64,000 nt of DNA, taken from assembly GCA_002479765.1 (NCBI GenBank), contig DLOZ01000024.1, forward strand, positions 63,295-127,294, written 5' to 3'. Made by a program: the position numbers and the translations under genes. Each line of letters begins with the position of its first letter. Positions within the stretch are counted from its first letter, which is position 1. Below are positions 25,923-36,105 of this stretch, piece after piece. Under the pieces are notes generated by a model, which had not been told where the DNA came from, made no database searches, and was given only the letters and a program-made list of their open reading frames with translations. The DNA comes from Sphingomonadales bacterium UBA7471. GTDB taxonomy: Bacteria > Pseudomonadota > Alphaproteobacteria > Sphingomonadales > Sphingomonadaceae.

Positions 25923-26660
25923 ATGTTTGATCTTACTGGCATGACGGCACTAGTCACCGGAGCATCGGGCGGCATTGGCAGCGCAATCTGCCACGCGCTC
26001 GCGGCGCAAGGCGCGCAGCTGGCTGTTTCAGGCTCTAACGTTGAAAAGCTGGAGGTGTTTCGCGCATCACTGGGCGGCGATCATGTTGCGGTGCCATGCA
26101 ACCTTGGCGACAAGGATAGCGTTGAAGCGCTTGTCCCCGCTGCGGTCGAAAAATTGGGCAAAATCGACATATTGGTCAATAATGCAGGCGTGACACGCGA
26201 CAATTTGACCATGCGCATGAAGGATGAGGAATGGGATGACGTCATCCGCATCAACCTCGAAGCGACATTCCGCCTCATGCGCGCTGCGACCAAACCGATG
26301 ATGAAAGCGCGCTTTGGCCGTATCATCACGATAACCAGCGTTGTGGGCACGACGGGCAACCCCGGACAGGCCAATTATGCCGCATCAAAAGGCGGCCTCA
26401 CCGCCATGACAAAGGCAATTGCGCAGGAACTGGCAAGCCGCAATGTCACCGCAAACTGCGTCGCACCGGGCTTCATTGCGACCGCGATGACCGAAACCTT
26501 GCCCGATGCGCAAAAGGAAGCGCTGAATGCGCGCATTCCAATGGGACGCATGGGCGAAGGCGCGGATATTGGCGCTGCAGTGGCCTATCTCGCGTCGAAA
26601 GAGGCTGGCTATGTCACTGGCCAGACAATCCATGTAAATGGCGGCATGGCGATGCTTTGA
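25923..26660 (+). CDS. fabG: 3-oxoacyl-ACP reductase (FabG)
   Basis: A 245-residue SDR enzyme that reduces 3-oxoacyl-ACP with NADPH. TGASGGIGSAI is at residues 12-22, NNAGVTRDNL follows, and the catalytic set is Ser139, Tyr152 and Lys156. The ending YVTGQTIHVNGGMAML is the FabG form. The start is the ATG at 25923, behind AAGGGAGAATA; the longer frame upstream overlaps the crotonase gene. Confidence 0.97.
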   Translation: MFDLTGMTALVTGASGGIGSAICHALAAQGAQLAVSGSNVEKLEVFRASLGGDHVAVPCNLGDKDSVEALVPAAVEKLGKIDILVNNAGVTRDNLTMRMKDEEWDDVIRINLEATFRLMRAATKPMMKARFGRIITITSVVGTTGNPGQANYAASKGGLTAMTKAIAQELASRNVTANCVAPGFIATAMTETLPDAQKEALNARIPMGRMGEGADIGAAVAYLASKEAGYVTGQTIHVNGGMAML

Positions 26661-26753
26661 AGCATAACAGTCGCTTGCCACTTGCCAGCAGGCAATCTGG
26701 ACATTAGGGCGATTACTGAAATTCATCCTCCCAACAATATAAGGGGCACAAAA

Positions 26754-26987
26754 ATGAGCGATACCGCAGAACGGGTCAAAAAAATTGTAGTTGAGCATCT
26801 CGGCGTTGAAGCTGACAAGGTCACAGAAGCTGCAAGCTTCATCGACGATCTTGGCGCAGACAGCCTCGACATCGTCGAACTCGTCATGGCGTTCGAAGAA
26901 GAATTCAACGTTGAAATCCCTGACGATGCGGCTGAAAAGATCGCAACCGTTAAGGACGCAATCGACTTCATCAACAGCAACGGCTGA
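26754..26987 (+). CDS. acpP: Acyl carrier protein
   Basis: A 77-residue acidic helical protein; Ser37 in [13 protein letters not shown] receives the phosphopantetheine arm. [17 protein letters not shown] and [20 protein letters not shown] are canonical ACP. The upstream AGGGGCACAAAA leader is a good ribosome site for the ATG at 26754. Part of the fabD-fabG-acpP-fabF series. Confidence 0.98.
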   Translation: MSDTAERVKKIVVEHLGVEADKVTEAASFIDDLGADSLDIVELVMAFEEEFNVEIPDDAAEKIATVKDAIDFINSNG

Positions 26988-27028
26988 ACCGTCTCGCGCG
27001 CTGTGTCGCGCGGGCAGTTATAAATTCC

Positions 27029-27075
27029 AACGGCTTTCCGACCGGCGCCAACAGCGCTACCGTCGGAAAGCCGTT
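27029..27075 (+). terminator. Hairpin between acpP and fabF (terminator or attenuator)
   Basis: AACGGCTTTCCGAC pairs with GTCGGAAAGCCGTT around a 19-base loop, followed by TGCATTTT. The stem has 14 pairs. It would lower readthrough from the very highly expressed acpP into fabF, a known arrangement elsewhere; the weak T-run suggests partial termination. Confidence 0.75.
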
Positions 27076-27136
27076 TGCATTTTGGCACTTGTTCGCGGTA
27101 TTGGGCTGCGAAGATTAGCATTTTGGAGATAACGCA

Positions 27137-28393
27137 ATGCGTCGTGTCGTGGTCACTGGACTGGGTCTGGTCACACCTTTGGGGGCTGATGTCGAAACGA
27201 CATGGTCCAACCTGATTGCTGGCAAATCCGGCGCAGGCATGATTACGCGTTTTGACGCCCGCGACCATAAATGTCATATTGCCTGCGAGGTGAAGCCAAA
27301 GGACCACGCATGGGGCTTTGACCCGGACACGCGCGTTGACCACAAGGTTCAGCGGCAGGTTGATCCCTTTATCATTTACGGCATCGATGCCGCAGGTCAG
27401 GCATTGGAAGATGCCGGCCTCACCGAATTGACCGAAGAACAAAAGCTACGCGCTGGCTGCTCCATCGGATCCGGCATTGGCGGTCTGCCCGGCATTGAAA
27501 GCGAAGCATTGTTGCTCGCGGAAAAAGGCCCCGGCCGCGTTAGCCCGCATTTCGTGCATGGTCGGCTCATCAACCTGATCTCTGGTCAGGTCAGCATTAA
27601 ATATGGCCTGAAAGGCCCCAATCACGCCGTGGTGACCGCCTGTTCCACGGGCGCGCACTCCATTGGCGATGCCGCGCGCATGATCCGTGATGATGATGCG
27701 GACATTATGCTGGCTGGCGGCGCAGAGGGCACGATTAATCCACTGGGCATTGCGGGCTTTGCGCAAGCGCGTGCATTGAACATGAGCTTTAACGACCGTC
27801 CCGAAGCCGCAAGCCGCCCTTATGACAAGGACCGCGACGGTTTTGTTATGGGTGAAGGCGCGGGCGTTATCGTTCTGGAAGAATATGAGCACGCAAAGGC
27901 GCGCGGCGCTAAAATCTACGCCGAAGTCGTGGGCTATGGCCTTTCGGGTGATGCCTATCACGTCACCGCGCCACATCCCGATGGTGACGGTGCCTATCGT
28001 TCGATGCAAATGGCGTTGAAAAAGGCGGGCATGACGCCAAGCGATATTGATTATATCAACGCCCATGGCACATCGACGATGGCCGACACCATCGAACTGG
28101 GTGCTGTGAAGCGTCTATTTGGTGATGCGATTGCGAACGTCTCCATGAGCTCGACCAAATCCGCCATCGGCCATCTTTTGGGCGGCGCTGGCGCGGTCGA
28201 AAGCATTTTCTGCATCCTCGCGCTCCGCGACCAAATCGTTCCGCCAACGCTCAATCTGGACAATCCGGATGAAGGCACAGAAGGCGTCGACTTGGTGCCG
28301 CATGTGGCTAAAAAGCGTGCAGTGAAAGCTGTCCTGAACAACAGCTTCGGCTTTGGCGGGACCAATGCCAGCTTGATCATGAAGGCTATCTGA
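27137..28393 (+). CDS. fabF: 3-oxoacyl-ACP synthase II (FabF)
   Basis: A 418-residue condensing enzyme. The Cys-His-His triad is Cys169 (VVTACSTGAHSIGDA), His in YINAHGTSTMADT and His in KSAIGHLLGGAGAVES. The ending NNSFGFGGTNASLIMK is typical. It extends acyl-ACP with malonyl-ACP. mltG follows after 4 bp. Confidence 0.97.
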   Translation: MRRVVVTGLGLVTPLGADVETTWSNLIAGKSGAGMITRFDARDHKCHIACEVKPKDHAWGFDPDTRVDHKVQRQVDPFIIYGIDAAGQALEDAGLTELTEEQKLRAGCSIGSGIGGLPGIESEALLLAEKGPGRVSPHFVHGRLINLISGQVSIKYGLKGPNHAVVTACSTGAHSIGDAARMIRDDDADIMLAGGAEGTINPLGIAGFAQARALNMSFNDRPEAASRPYDKDRDGFVMGEGAGVIVLEEYEHAKARGAKIYAEVVGYGLSGDAYHVTAPHPDGDGAYRSMQMALKKAGMTPSDIDYINAHGTSTMADTIELGAVKRLFGDAIANVSMSSTKSAIGHLLGGAGAVESIFCILALRDQIVPPTLNLDNPDEGTEGVDLVPHVAKKRAVKAVLNNSFGFGGTNASLIMKAI

Positions 28394-28397
28394 CGAT

Positions 28398-29369
28398 ATG
28401 CGCCGCCTCGCCAGATGGGCGATATTAGCGGCGGCGCTGCTGCTTGCTATCATTGCGGGTAACTTCATCTACGGCTGGACCGCACCCGGTCCGCTGGAGC
28501 GCGAAGTTACCGTCGTTATCAATCCCGGCTCCAGCATCACCCTGGCCGCACAGCAGCTTGAAAAAGACGGCGTCATCAAGTCCGCCGATGCGTTCGTAAA
28601 CCGCGCGCGAATTTTTGGCGGCACCAGCACGATTAAGGCGGGCGAATTCATCATCGAGCCGCAGGCGTCGAATGCCGAGATATTGTCTATCCTCACCGGC
28701 GGCAAAACCGTCCAGCGGATGGTCACGATCCCCGAGGGGATGCCCTCGATCATGGTCTACGAACGCTTGATGGCGAATGACCGCCTCAGCGGCACTATCG
28801 CAATGCCGGCCGAAGGCTCCGTGCTTCCCGACAGCTATGCCTTTGGCGTAGGCGAGCCGCGCGCGGCCGTGCTCAAACGCATGCAAGACGCGATGACAAA
28901 AACAATGGACGAGCTTTGGCCAGAGCGAAGCCCCAACACGGTCGTCAAAACGCGGCTTGAGGCGTTGACGCTGGCGTCGATTGTCGAAAAGGAAACGGCG
29001 CTGAAATCCGAACTGCGGATGGTGGCCGGAGTATATTCCAACCGCCTGCGCAAGGGCATGATGCTTCAGGCTGACCCGACCATCATTTACCCGATTACCA
29101 AGGGCAAACCGCTTGGCCGCCGCATCCGCAAATCCGAAATAGCCGACGTCAATGGCTATAATACGTATGCGATGAGGGGCCTGCCAAAGGGTCCGATTGC
29201 CAATCCGTCACGCGCCGCGATTGCCGCTGTGCTGAACCCGCAAGCGACAAGCGCATTGTTCTTCGTCGCCGATGGCAAGGGTGGCCATGTGTTTGCCGAC
29301 ACGCTGCAAGAGCACAACGCCAACGTCAAAAAATGGTACGCAATCCGCCGCGAACGCGGGGAAATGTAA
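28398..29369 (+). CDS. mltG: Endolytic murein transglycosylase (MltG)
   Basis: A 323-residue inner-membrane protein with an N-terminal membrane segment (about residues 6-26) and a periplasmic YceG domain. TLASIVEKETAL holds the catalytic Glu, and MLQADPTIIYPI and YNTYAMRGLPKGPIANPSRA are conserved family motifs. It cuts nascent glycan strands and is thought to set their length. fabF-mltG linkage is common in proteobacteria. Confidence 0.96.
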   Translation: MRRLARWAILAAALLLAIIAGNFIYGWTAPGPLEREVTVVINPGSSITLAAQQLEKDGVIKSADAFVNRARIFGGTSTIKAGEFIIEPQASNAEILSILTGGKTVQRMVTIPEGMPSIMVYERLMANDRLSGTIAMPAEGSVLPDSYAFGVGEPRAAVLKRMQDAMTKTMDELWPERSPNTVVKTRLEALTLASIVEKETALKSELRMVAGVYSNRLRKGMMLQADPTIIYPITKGKPLGRRIRKSEIADVNGYNTYAMRGLPKGPIANPSRAAIAAVLNPQATSALFFVADGKGGHVFADTLQEHNANVKKWYAIRRERGEM

Positions 29370-29373
29370 CTCT

Positions 29374-31320
29374 TTAGGGTTCGGCGATGTTGAATGCGCT
29401 GGGCATCGGGTCAAGCGCTGCCTGCAACTTATCCACGACGGACCGGTCGCCTTCGATCTTAAGCCCGGCCATTTGCAATTGCGCTGCAGGCATTTTCAGG
29501 AACAACAGAGCAAGGAACAGCTGACGCGGTCCGGATATGGTTACGGCTGGCGCGGCATGGCCTGTTCCCATTTCGCTGATCATCACCGCATTGCCGACGG
29601 TGACTTTTGCTGTCTCTTTCCGGTCCGAAATCACAAAATTCAACGTCAGCGCCGCATTGCCGATAATCTTCGGATCCAAACGAGTCGCGACAGAATCGAG
29701 CAACAGGCCAGTTGGTATCGCTGAAATCATGTCGATGCTTTGCGTACTTACGCCCGCCTTCATGCCGCGCCGTAGCTCGGCCGCACCGGTCAGAAACATG
29801 TTACGCCAAATCGCGGACTCCGCCTGATAGCCTTGCTGTTCATAGCTGTCGGCAAGCAAAGCGCGGCCTTCAGCATTTTTGGGATCGGCAAAAACCAATT
29901 GGTTCAACAGGTCCGAAGACCAGCGATAGTCCCCCGCCTTCATGGCCTTTTTGGCCGCTGCGAGCAGCTTCTTTGCGCCGCCCATTGCTGCGACCATTTT
30001 CGCCGCGCGAACTTCAGGCGGATGGGGGTTAAGATTGGCAGGCACGGCGTCATACCAACCCAGATAATATTGATACACGGCCTTCGAATTGTGGCTGTAG
30101 GTGCCGTAATAGCCCTTGTTGAACCATTGGTCGCCAATCGCTGGCGGCGCTTTCAACGCCTCGGCAATTTCGGCTTGGGTCATGCCCTTGTTCATCATGC
30201 GGACTGTCTGGTCGTGCAAATAGCGATAATTATCGCGTTGGCCCGACAACCAGCCTTTGACCTCCGATTGTCCAAAGCGTGGCCAGCAATGGCTTGAGAT
30301 GATCGTGTCGCTGCGGTCGCCGTAGAGGTTGACAGCTTCGTTCAGGAATCCGGACCAGCTGAGCGCATCACGCACCTTTGCGCCGCGCGGCGTAAGAATA
30401 TTGTGCAGACTGCAGGTGGCTATTTCTGCCGCCAAAAATGTGCGCGCTGCGGGGATATAGACGTTCATTTCGGCTGGCGCTTCTGTCGCGGGCACCATTT
30501 GAAATTCGAGATTCACCCCGTCAATTTCGCGCACTTCACCGGTTTTGCGAATATCGATGGTTGGCGATATGAGCGTAATGTCACCGCCGCCAATGCCTTT
30601 GCCGATGCCACTGCCCATTTGACCCTGCGGCCCCGGTGCCAAGTTGGTGCCAAATTGAAATGTTGCCCGCCGTCCCATCGCTGGCCCGGCCATCACATTT
30701 TCAGACGCAGTTTCAGCCAGAAAATGTTCCGGCGCAACAATCGCGACTTTGCCCGCTTTAACATCGGCTTCATTGACGATACCGCGCACGCCGCCAAAAT
30801 GGTCGCCATGGCTATGGCTATAAATGACTGCGGAAACAGGGCGTGTCCCCAGCTTTTCATTGACCAGCTTCAGCGCCGCAGCGGCGGTATCACGGCTGGT
30901 CAACGGATCGATGATAATCCAACCCGTTTGCCCTTTGATGATGGTCATGTTGGACACATCAAACCCGCGCACTTGCCACATATTGTCGGTCACCGCATAT
31001 AGGCCATGCTTACGCAAAAGCCCCATGTGCCGCCACAGGCTGGGGTTTACCGTGTCCGGCGATGCCGAATTGCCCATCCAGTCATATGCGCCCAGATTCC
31101 AGACAGGCTTGCCATCTTTGTTGGTGATGATGGGGTCCGCCAGACTTCCGAGAAACCCGCGATCTGCAAATTCAAGGTCACGACCATCTTCCACCGGAAG
31201 CTGCGCCGCCATGCTGCGCTGGGCGGCAATGGTCGCGTCCGATGCTGGCTTGGCGTCTTGTGCAAAAGCGCCTGTGGCCGACGCCGTGCTCAATAAAATG
31301 GCGCATAAGAATTTCTGCAT
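29374..31320 (-). CDS. Alkyl sulfatase, metallo-beta-lactamase fold (SdsA1/BDS1-like)
   Basis: A 648-residue secreted enzyme. A signal peptide (MQKFLCAILLSTASATGAFA) precedes the catalytic MBL domain with SHSHGDHFGGVRG (HxHxDH zinc motif). A helical dimerisation domain (about 380-520; YLGWYDAVPANLNPHPPE) and a C-terminal SCP2-like domain follow, the three-part layout of type III alkylsulfatases such as Pseudomonas SdsA1 (about 658 residues). It splits primary alkyl sulfates such as SDS to alcohol and sulfate. The reading frame runs far upstream of the ATG at 31320 but that part is antisense to nothing known and overlaps priA, so it is not part of the protein. Confidence 0.93.
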   Translation of the reverse strand: MQKFLCAILLSTASATGAFAQDAKPASDATIAAQRSMAAQLPVEDGRDLEFADRGFLGSLADPIITNKDGKPVWNLGAYDWMGNSASPDTVNPSLWRHMGLLRKHGLYAVTDNMWQVRGFDVSNMTIIKGQTGWIIIDPLTSRDTAAAALKLVNEKLGTRPVSAVIYSHSHGDHFGGVRGIVNEADVKAGKVAIVAPEHFLAETASENVMAGPAMGRRATFQFGTNLAPGPQGQMGSGIGKGIGGGDITLISPTIDIRKTGEVREIDGVNLEFQMVPATEAPAEMNVYIPAARTFLAAEIATCSLHNILTPRGAKVRDALSWSGFLNEAVNLYGDRSDTIISSHCWPRFGQSEVKGWLSGQRDNYRYLHDQTVRMMNKGMTQAEIAEALKAPPAIGDQWFNKGYYGTYSHNSKAVYQYYLGWYDAVPANLNPHPPEVRAAKMVAAMGGAKKLLAAAKKAMKAGDYRWSSDLLNQLVFADPKNAEGRALLADSYEQQGYQAESAIWRNMFLTGAAELRRGMKAGVSTQSIDMISAIPTGLLLDSVATRLDPKIIGNAALTLNFVISDRKETAKVTVGNAVMISEMGTGHAAPAVTISGPRQLFLALLFLKMPAAQLQMAGLKIEGDRSVVDKLQAALDPMPSAFNIAEP

Positions 31321-31384
31321 GTTGGTATCTCCCCCAAAATTTTTCTTTAACGATGCATCATAAGGCCGCGCAGGTAAATCGGGT

Positions 31385-33562
31385 TTATAAGAAACTATAC
31401 GGATCGACATCCACCCCGACCCGAACGCTCCGGGGAAAATGCAGGCTGCCCAGCCATTCGCGAATGATGGTCTGCACTTCGACCGAACGTTGCGCATGGA
31501 CCAACAACCGCTGGCGGTAGCGGCCACGCAGCATCGCCAGCGGCGCTGGCGCAGGGCCATAGACATACATGCCGTCGACCTGTGGCGCGGCACCACCGAC
31601 CGCGCGCGCGGCTTCAATAGCCTCACGTTCGTCTTCGGATGAAATGATAATCGCCGCAAAACGCCCGAAGGGCGGCGCGCCTGCGGATTTGCGTTGCTCG
31701 GTTTCCGCATCGTAAAATGCATCGCGATCCCCTGCGACCAACGCGGCGATGACGGGATGGTTGGGATTACGCGTCTGTATGAAAACCTCACCCGGCTTTT
31801 CGCCACGCCCTGCCCGGCCGGCCGCCTGCGCGATTTGCTGAAATGTCCGTTCGGCCGCGCGCAAGTCGCCGCCTTCAAGACCAAGATCGGCATCAATCAC
31901 GCCCACCAAGGTCAGCTCAGGAAAGTGATATCCCTTGGTCACCAACTGCGTGCCGATGATGATGTCGACCGCCTTATTTTCAACCCGCGAAACGAACTCG
32001 GCGGCTTTTTCCGGCGACCATAATGTGTCCGATGTCGCAACGATGGTACGCGCATCGGGTAATAAGCGATTTACCTCATCACAAATGCGTTCAACGCCGG
32101 GGCCACAGGCGACAAGCGTGTCGCTTTCGCCGCATTCAGGGCATTCCTCCGGCGGCGGCATGACATGGCCGCAATGGTGGCACGCAAGCCGGCGGACCAA
32201 CCGGTGTTCGACCATCCAGCTTGTGCAATTGGGACATTGAAAACGGTGGCCACATGTTCGGCACAAGGTGAGCGGCGCAAAGCCGCGCCGGTTGAGGAAC
32301 AACAGGCTTTGCTCGTCGCGCTCCACGCGCTCTTCCAAGGCCTTGAGCAATGTTGGCGCAATCCAATGTTGACGCTCGGGCGCGTCCAAGGTGAGGTCAA
32401 TCGCCTTGATCTCCGGCATTTTGGCCGCGCCGAAACGGGACGGGATTTCCAACCCCTTATAGCGGCCAATCGTAACCATATGGCGCGATTCCAGCGCGGG
32501 CGTGGCCGACGCCAGCACCACGGGAAAGCCTTCAAAGCGACCACGCATCACGGCAACATCGCGGGCGTGGTACCGCACGCCATCTTCTTGTTTGAAACTG
32601 CTCTCATGCGCTTCGTCGACGATGATCAGCCGCAAATTGGCAAAGGGTAGGAACAAAGCCGATCGTGCACCGACGAGCACCTTTGCACTGCCGTCCGCCA
32701 CCGCGCGCCACACACGGCGGCGCTGCGTTGACCGCAAATTGCTATGCCATACCGCAGGTTCCACCCCAAAACGGGCTTCAAAGCGGGCCAGAAACGGCGC
32801 TGTCAGCGCGATTTCGGGGAGCAGGACCAGAACTTGCTTGCCCAGACGAATGGCCTCGGCAACCGCTTCAAAATAGGTTTCGGTTTTGCCAGATCCCGTC
32901 ACGCCGTCGAGGACGAAGGTGTCAAACCCGCCCGAGCGGACGGCGGTGACCATTGCGTCGGCGGCGACCAATTGCGCGTCATTCAATTGTGGCGCGCCGA
33001 AATCTGCGAGCGGTTCCGGCAGCGGAGAATCCACGCTGATCGTAACGGGTTCAAAGGCCCCTGCCTTTATAAGCCCGCGGATAACAGCATCGCTAACGCC
33101 TGCTTCTGCCGCAAGTTCACGTACAAGGCCTTGCGTACCCTCCAACGCGTCCAGCGCTGCGGCGCGTTGCGTGGTCAGCCGTGCGGGTTCAAAGCCAGTG
33201 CGGCGATATTCAATGATGGTACCAGACACCGTAAAGGCCGCAGACGACGCCAGCACCATACGCAACACCGCGGCATGGCTGGTCAGATAATAATCGGCGA
33301 CCCAGTTGACGAGGCGGCGTAGCCCTTGCCCAAGTGGCGGACAGTCGAGCAGTTCCAACACCGACCGAAGTTTGCTGGCGTCGACAGCTTCATCGCCAAA
33401 AACATCATCATCCCAGATAACACCCGGCAATTTACGCGGCCCCAGCGGGACCATCACCACGCACCCGGGGCCCGCCTCCATGCCCGCAGGCAACCGATAG
33501 TCGAGCGGACCAATCGCTTGCGTCAACAGGACGACACGGACACGGTTGGTGGGCGGATTCAT
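31385..33562 (-). CDS. priA: Primosomal protein N' (replication restart helicase PriA)
   Basis: A 725-residue helicase. Walker A is LDGVTGSGKTETYFEA, Walker B/DEAH is LIIVDEAHESSFKQEDG, and SATPALESRH is motif III. A zinc-binding segment follows, with CRTCGHRFQCPNC, CHHCGH and CPECGE. The late GTQLVTKGYHFPELTLVGV and AAGRAGRGEKPGEV are standard. It reloads the replisome at stalled forks. The start is taken at the ATG at 33562 (MNPPTNRVRVVLL); a GTG at 33601 is in frame. Confidence 0.95.
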   Translation of the reverse strand: MNPPTNRVRVVLLTQAIGPLDYRLPAGMEAGPGCVVMVPLGPRKLPGVIWDDDVFGDEAVDASKLRSVLELLDCPPLGQGLRRLVNWVADYYLTSHAAVLRMVLASSAAFTVSGTIIEYRRTGFEPARLTTQRAAALDALEGTQGLVRELAAEAGVSDAVIRGLIKAGAFEPVTISVDSPLPEPLADFGAPQLNDAQLVAADAMVTAVRSGGFDTFVLDGVTGSGKTETYFEAVAEAIRLGKQVLVLLPEIALTAPFLARFEARFGVEPAVWHSNLRSTQRRRVWRAVADGSAKVLVGARSALFLPFANLRLIIVDEAHESSFKQEDGVRYHARDVAVMRGRFEGFPVVLASATPALESRHMVTIGRYKGLEIPSRFGAAKMPEIKAIDLTLDAPERQHWIAPTLLKALEERVERDEQSLLFLNRRGFAPLTLCRTCGHRFQCPNCTSWMVEHRLVRRLACHHCGHVMPPPEECPECGESDTLVACGPGVERICDEVNRLLPDARTIVATSDTLWSPEKAAEFVSRVENKAVDIIIGTQLVTKGYHFPELTLVGVIDADLGLEGGDLRAAERTFQQIAQAAGRAGRGEKPGEVFIQTRNPNHPVIAALVAGDRDAFYDAETEQRKSAGAPPFGRFAAIIISSEDEREAIEAARAVGGAAPQVDGMYVYGPAPAPLAMLRGRYRQRLLVHAQRSVEVQTIIREWLGSLHFPRSVRVGVDVDPYSFL

Positions 33563-33737
33563 CCCGTCGATATAGGCAGACAAATGGGGGACGTCACCCA
33601 CCTATCCCCGCCAATTCAAAAGCATGGTTCTTTAGCGTGATATATTGCAGCAATTCGGCGCGGAATATTGCCTGTCATTTCCGCGCTAACTTTGCCAATA
33701 GGCTATATACCGAATCTACTATCAGGAATAACGTGCC

Positions 33738-34391
33738 ATGAAATTTTTTGCCGACACCGCTGACATTGCCGATATCAAAGATCTGGCAGCGACTGGCTTG
33801 CTTGATGGCGTGACCACCAACCCAAGTTTGATTGCCAAATCGGGCCGCGATTTCATTGAAGTCACCCGCGAAATTTGTGCGTTGACCGATGGACCTGTAT
33901 CCGCCGAAGTCGTTGCGCTGGATCATGCAACGATGATGAAAGAGGCGGAAATCCTCCGCAAGATTGCAAGCAATGTCTGCATCAAGGTGCCATTGACGAT
34001 TGATGGTCTGAAAACCTGCAAAGCGCTGACGTCAGAAGGGACTATGGTCAATGTGACCTTGTGCTTCTCTGCAAATCAGGCGCTGCTTGCAGCCAAAGCC
34101 GGTGCAACATTTGTGTCGCCCTTCGTCGGTCGTCATGATGACAATGGCTTTGACGGCATGCAGCTGATCAGTGACATTCGCCTGATTTACGACAATTACG
34201 CATTCGACACGGAAATCCTCGTCGCCAGCGTGCGCCATGGTGTGCATGTGCTTGAAGCGGCAAAAATCGGCGCTGACGTCATGACGGCACCACCTGCGGT
34301 CATCAAGGGCCTGTTCAAGCATATCCTGACAGACAAGGGCATTGAAGGCTTTTTGGCGGACTGGGCGAAGACTGGGCAAGCCATCGGCTAA
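33738..34391 (+). CDS. Small transaldolase (fructose-6-phosphate aldolase/TalC family)
   Basis: A 217-residue aldolase of the short transaldolase subfamily: [32 protein letters not shown], the Schiff-base Lys in [14 protein letters not shown], and [14 protein letters not shown]. Members work either as transaldolases of the pentose phosphate pathway or as fructose-6-phosphate aldolases; alphaproteobacterial ones are usually transaldolases. Divergent from priA. A good ribosome site is not obvious but the ATG matches relatives exactly. Confidence 0.93.
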   Translation: MKFFADTADIADIKDLAATGLLDGVTTNPSLIAKSGRDFIEVTREICALTDGPVSAEVVALDHATMMKEAEILRKIASNVCIKVPLTIDGLKTCKALTSEGTMVNVTLCFSANQALLAAKAGATFVSPFVGRHDDNGFDGMQLISDIRLIYDNYAFDTEILVASVRHGVHVLEAAKIGADVMTAPPAVIKGLFKHILTDKGIEGFLADWAKTGQAIG

Positions 34392-34551
34392 ACCTATCGG
34401 CGCGGCGGTGCTTGAAGCAATAGCCGTGCATGAATATGCTATCGCATCATGGTGAAATGCCTATGGGTTATTCGCCGTATAGTTTTTAAAGGCGGGCGGA
34501 CTTATTCTTGGGCATATATATGGCGGCATTTAAGACCGCTGGAGACCCAAG

Positions 34552-35187
34552 ATGAACAAGCCCGAGAAGGTGTTTCCCATCGCACATATCCATTATGAAG
34601 ACGAAATCGGCGAGAACGGCAAGGTTTTCGTTCCTGACGAAGTTCAGGACGCCATTCGCACGTTAATCCGTTGGTCGGGTGATGACCCGACCCGTGAAGG
34701 CTTGCTGGACACACCCGCACGCGTTGGTCGCGCATGGCGCGAATATTGCGCGGGCTATGCGGAAGACCCCGCTGCGCATCTGTCGCGGACCTTTCAGGAA
34801 GTCGGCGGATATCACGAGTTGGTGCTGCTGAAGGATATCCCGTTCCAGTCCCATTGCGAGCACCACATGGCGCCAATCATCGGCAAGGCATCGATTGCAT
34901 ATATGCCAACCGATCGCGTTGTCGGCATTTCAAAGCTAGCGCGTGTGCTCCACGGCTTTGCGCAACGCCTTCAGGTGCAAGAACGCCTGACCGCCGAAGT
35001 CGCAAACTGCATTTGGGAGCATCTGAAGCCAGAGGGCGTAGCCGTTGTCATTGAGGCGCAACATGGTTGTATGACGGGCCGGGGTGTGAAGGTGCATGGC
35101 GTTGGCATGGTCACGTCAAAGCTTATCGGTTGTTTCCTTGATGACCAATCGAGCCGCAGGGAAGTCATGAGCCTGATGGGCTACTGA
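34552..35187 (+). CDS. folE: GTP cyclohydrolase I (FolE)
   Basis: A 211-residue enzyme that makes dihydroneopterin triphosphate for folate. The zinc/active-site motif IPFQSHCEHHMAPIIG and EAQHGCMTGRGVKVHG hold the Cys and His ligands; VVGISKLARVLHGFAQRLQV and VQERLTAEVA-type motifs are standard. The 160-bp gap upstream shows no clear regulator site. nadC follows after 69 bp. Confidence 0.97.
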   Translation: MNKPEKVFPIAHIHYEDEIGENGKVFVPDEVQDAIRTLIRWSGDDPTREGLLDTPARVGRAWREYCAGYAEDPAAHLSRTFQEVGGYHELVLLKDIPFQSHCEHHMAPIIGKASIAYMPTDRVVGISKLARVLHGFAQRLQVQERLTAEVANCIWEHLKPEGVAVVIEAQHGCMTGRGVKVHGVGMVTSKLIGCFLDDQSSRREVMSLMGY

Positions 35188-35256
35188 TTACGGCATTGCT
35201 GCCCGGTTCGAACGCACTTATGGGTGGGGCAACCCCGCAAGATAAGATGCACTGAC

Positions 35257-36105
35257 ATGGCCTTTACCCTTCCCCATTTTGATCTCGACGCGTTTGTCCG
35301 CGCGACGCTTGCCGAAGATCTGGGGCCAACCGGCACCGACGTTACATCGCAAAGCGTAATCCCGGCAGATGTCCGGTTTGAAGGCACGATGGATAGCCGC
35401 GACGCAATTGTCGTGGCCGGTCTGCCGATTGCCGTTGCGTTCTTTACATCGCTCGATCCCGCGATGGAAATCGACCTGCTGGTCGAAGAAGGACAGCGCG
35501 TTGCCGCTGGAACGGACCTGATGCGCCTTCAGGGCAATGCCCGCGCGATGCTGACGGCGGAGCGGTCCGCACTGAACACGGTCCAACATCTTTCGGGTAT
35601 AGCGACGCTAACACGGCAATATGTCGACGCGATAGCGGGCACGGGCTGCACCCTTTTGGACACACGCAAAACCATTCCCGGTCTTCGCGTACTTGAAAAA
35701 TACGCCACGCGCATGGGCGGGGCAACGAACCACCGCATGGGCTTGTGGGATGCCGCGATGATCAAAGACAATCATGTGGCGGTCGCAGGCGGCGTGGCAG
35801 AGGCGGTACGCCGCGCACGCGAAGCAGGCGTTGAACGCATCATATTAGAGGTCGATAGCATCGCGCAGATCGAACCTGGGCTTGCGGCCGGCGCCAGCCA
35901 TTTGCTGCTCGACAATATGGACGCAGATACGCTGCGCACCGCAGTTGCGTTAATTGCGGGCCGCGTGCCGACTGAGGCGTCGGGCGGTGTCACGCTGGAT
36001 AGCATTCGCGCCAAAGCGGAAACCGGCGTGACCTACATCTCGGTCGGGCGCTTGACGCAAAGCGCACCCGCTGCGGATATCGGTTTGGATTTTGCGCAGG
36101 CTTAG
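35257..36105 (+). CDS. nadC: Nicotinate-nucleotide pyrophosphorylase (NadC)
   Basis: A 282-residue enzyme that turns quinolinate and PRPP into nicotinate mononucleotide, the third step of NAD synthesis. LNTVQHLSGIATLTRQYVD, LDTRKTIPGLRVLEKYA, GGATNHRMGLWDAAMIKDNH and EASGGVTLDSIRA are family signatures. The start is the ATG at 35257 (MAFTLPHFDLDAF). Its last 14 bases overlap the following RNase T2-like gene in another frame. Confidence 0.96.
   Translation: MAFTLPHFDLDAFVRATLAEDLGPTGTDVTSQSVIPADVRFEGTMDSRDAIVVAGLPIAVAFFTSLDPAMEIDLLVEEGQRVAAGTDLMRLQGNARAMLTAERSALNTVQHLSGIATLTRQYVDAIAGTGCTLLDTRKTIPGLRVLEKYATRMGGATNHRMGLWDAAMIKDNHVAVAGGVAEAVRRAREAGVERIILEVDSIAQIEPGLAAGASHLLLDNMDADTLRTAVALIAGRVPTEASGGVTLDSIRAKAETGVTYISVGRLTQSAPAADIGLDFAQA

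Noticed and set aside
29374..31320. The alkylsulfatase as part of the sulfoquinovose system
   Set aside because: Both deal with organosulfur compounds, but it is 15 kb away, acts on sulfate esters and not C-S bonds, and shows no shared control element.
31321..31896. An in-frame upstream extension of the alkylsulfatase gene of almost 200 codons
   Set aside because: It overlaps priA on the same strand, is Arg/Ser-rich with no family similarity, and a proper signal peptide starts at the ATG at 31320.
36092..36105. The 14-base nadC overlap as a sign of a wrong start for the RNase T2-like gene
   Set aside because: The ATG at 36092 gives a complete signal peptide with charged start; later in-frame starts would remove it.
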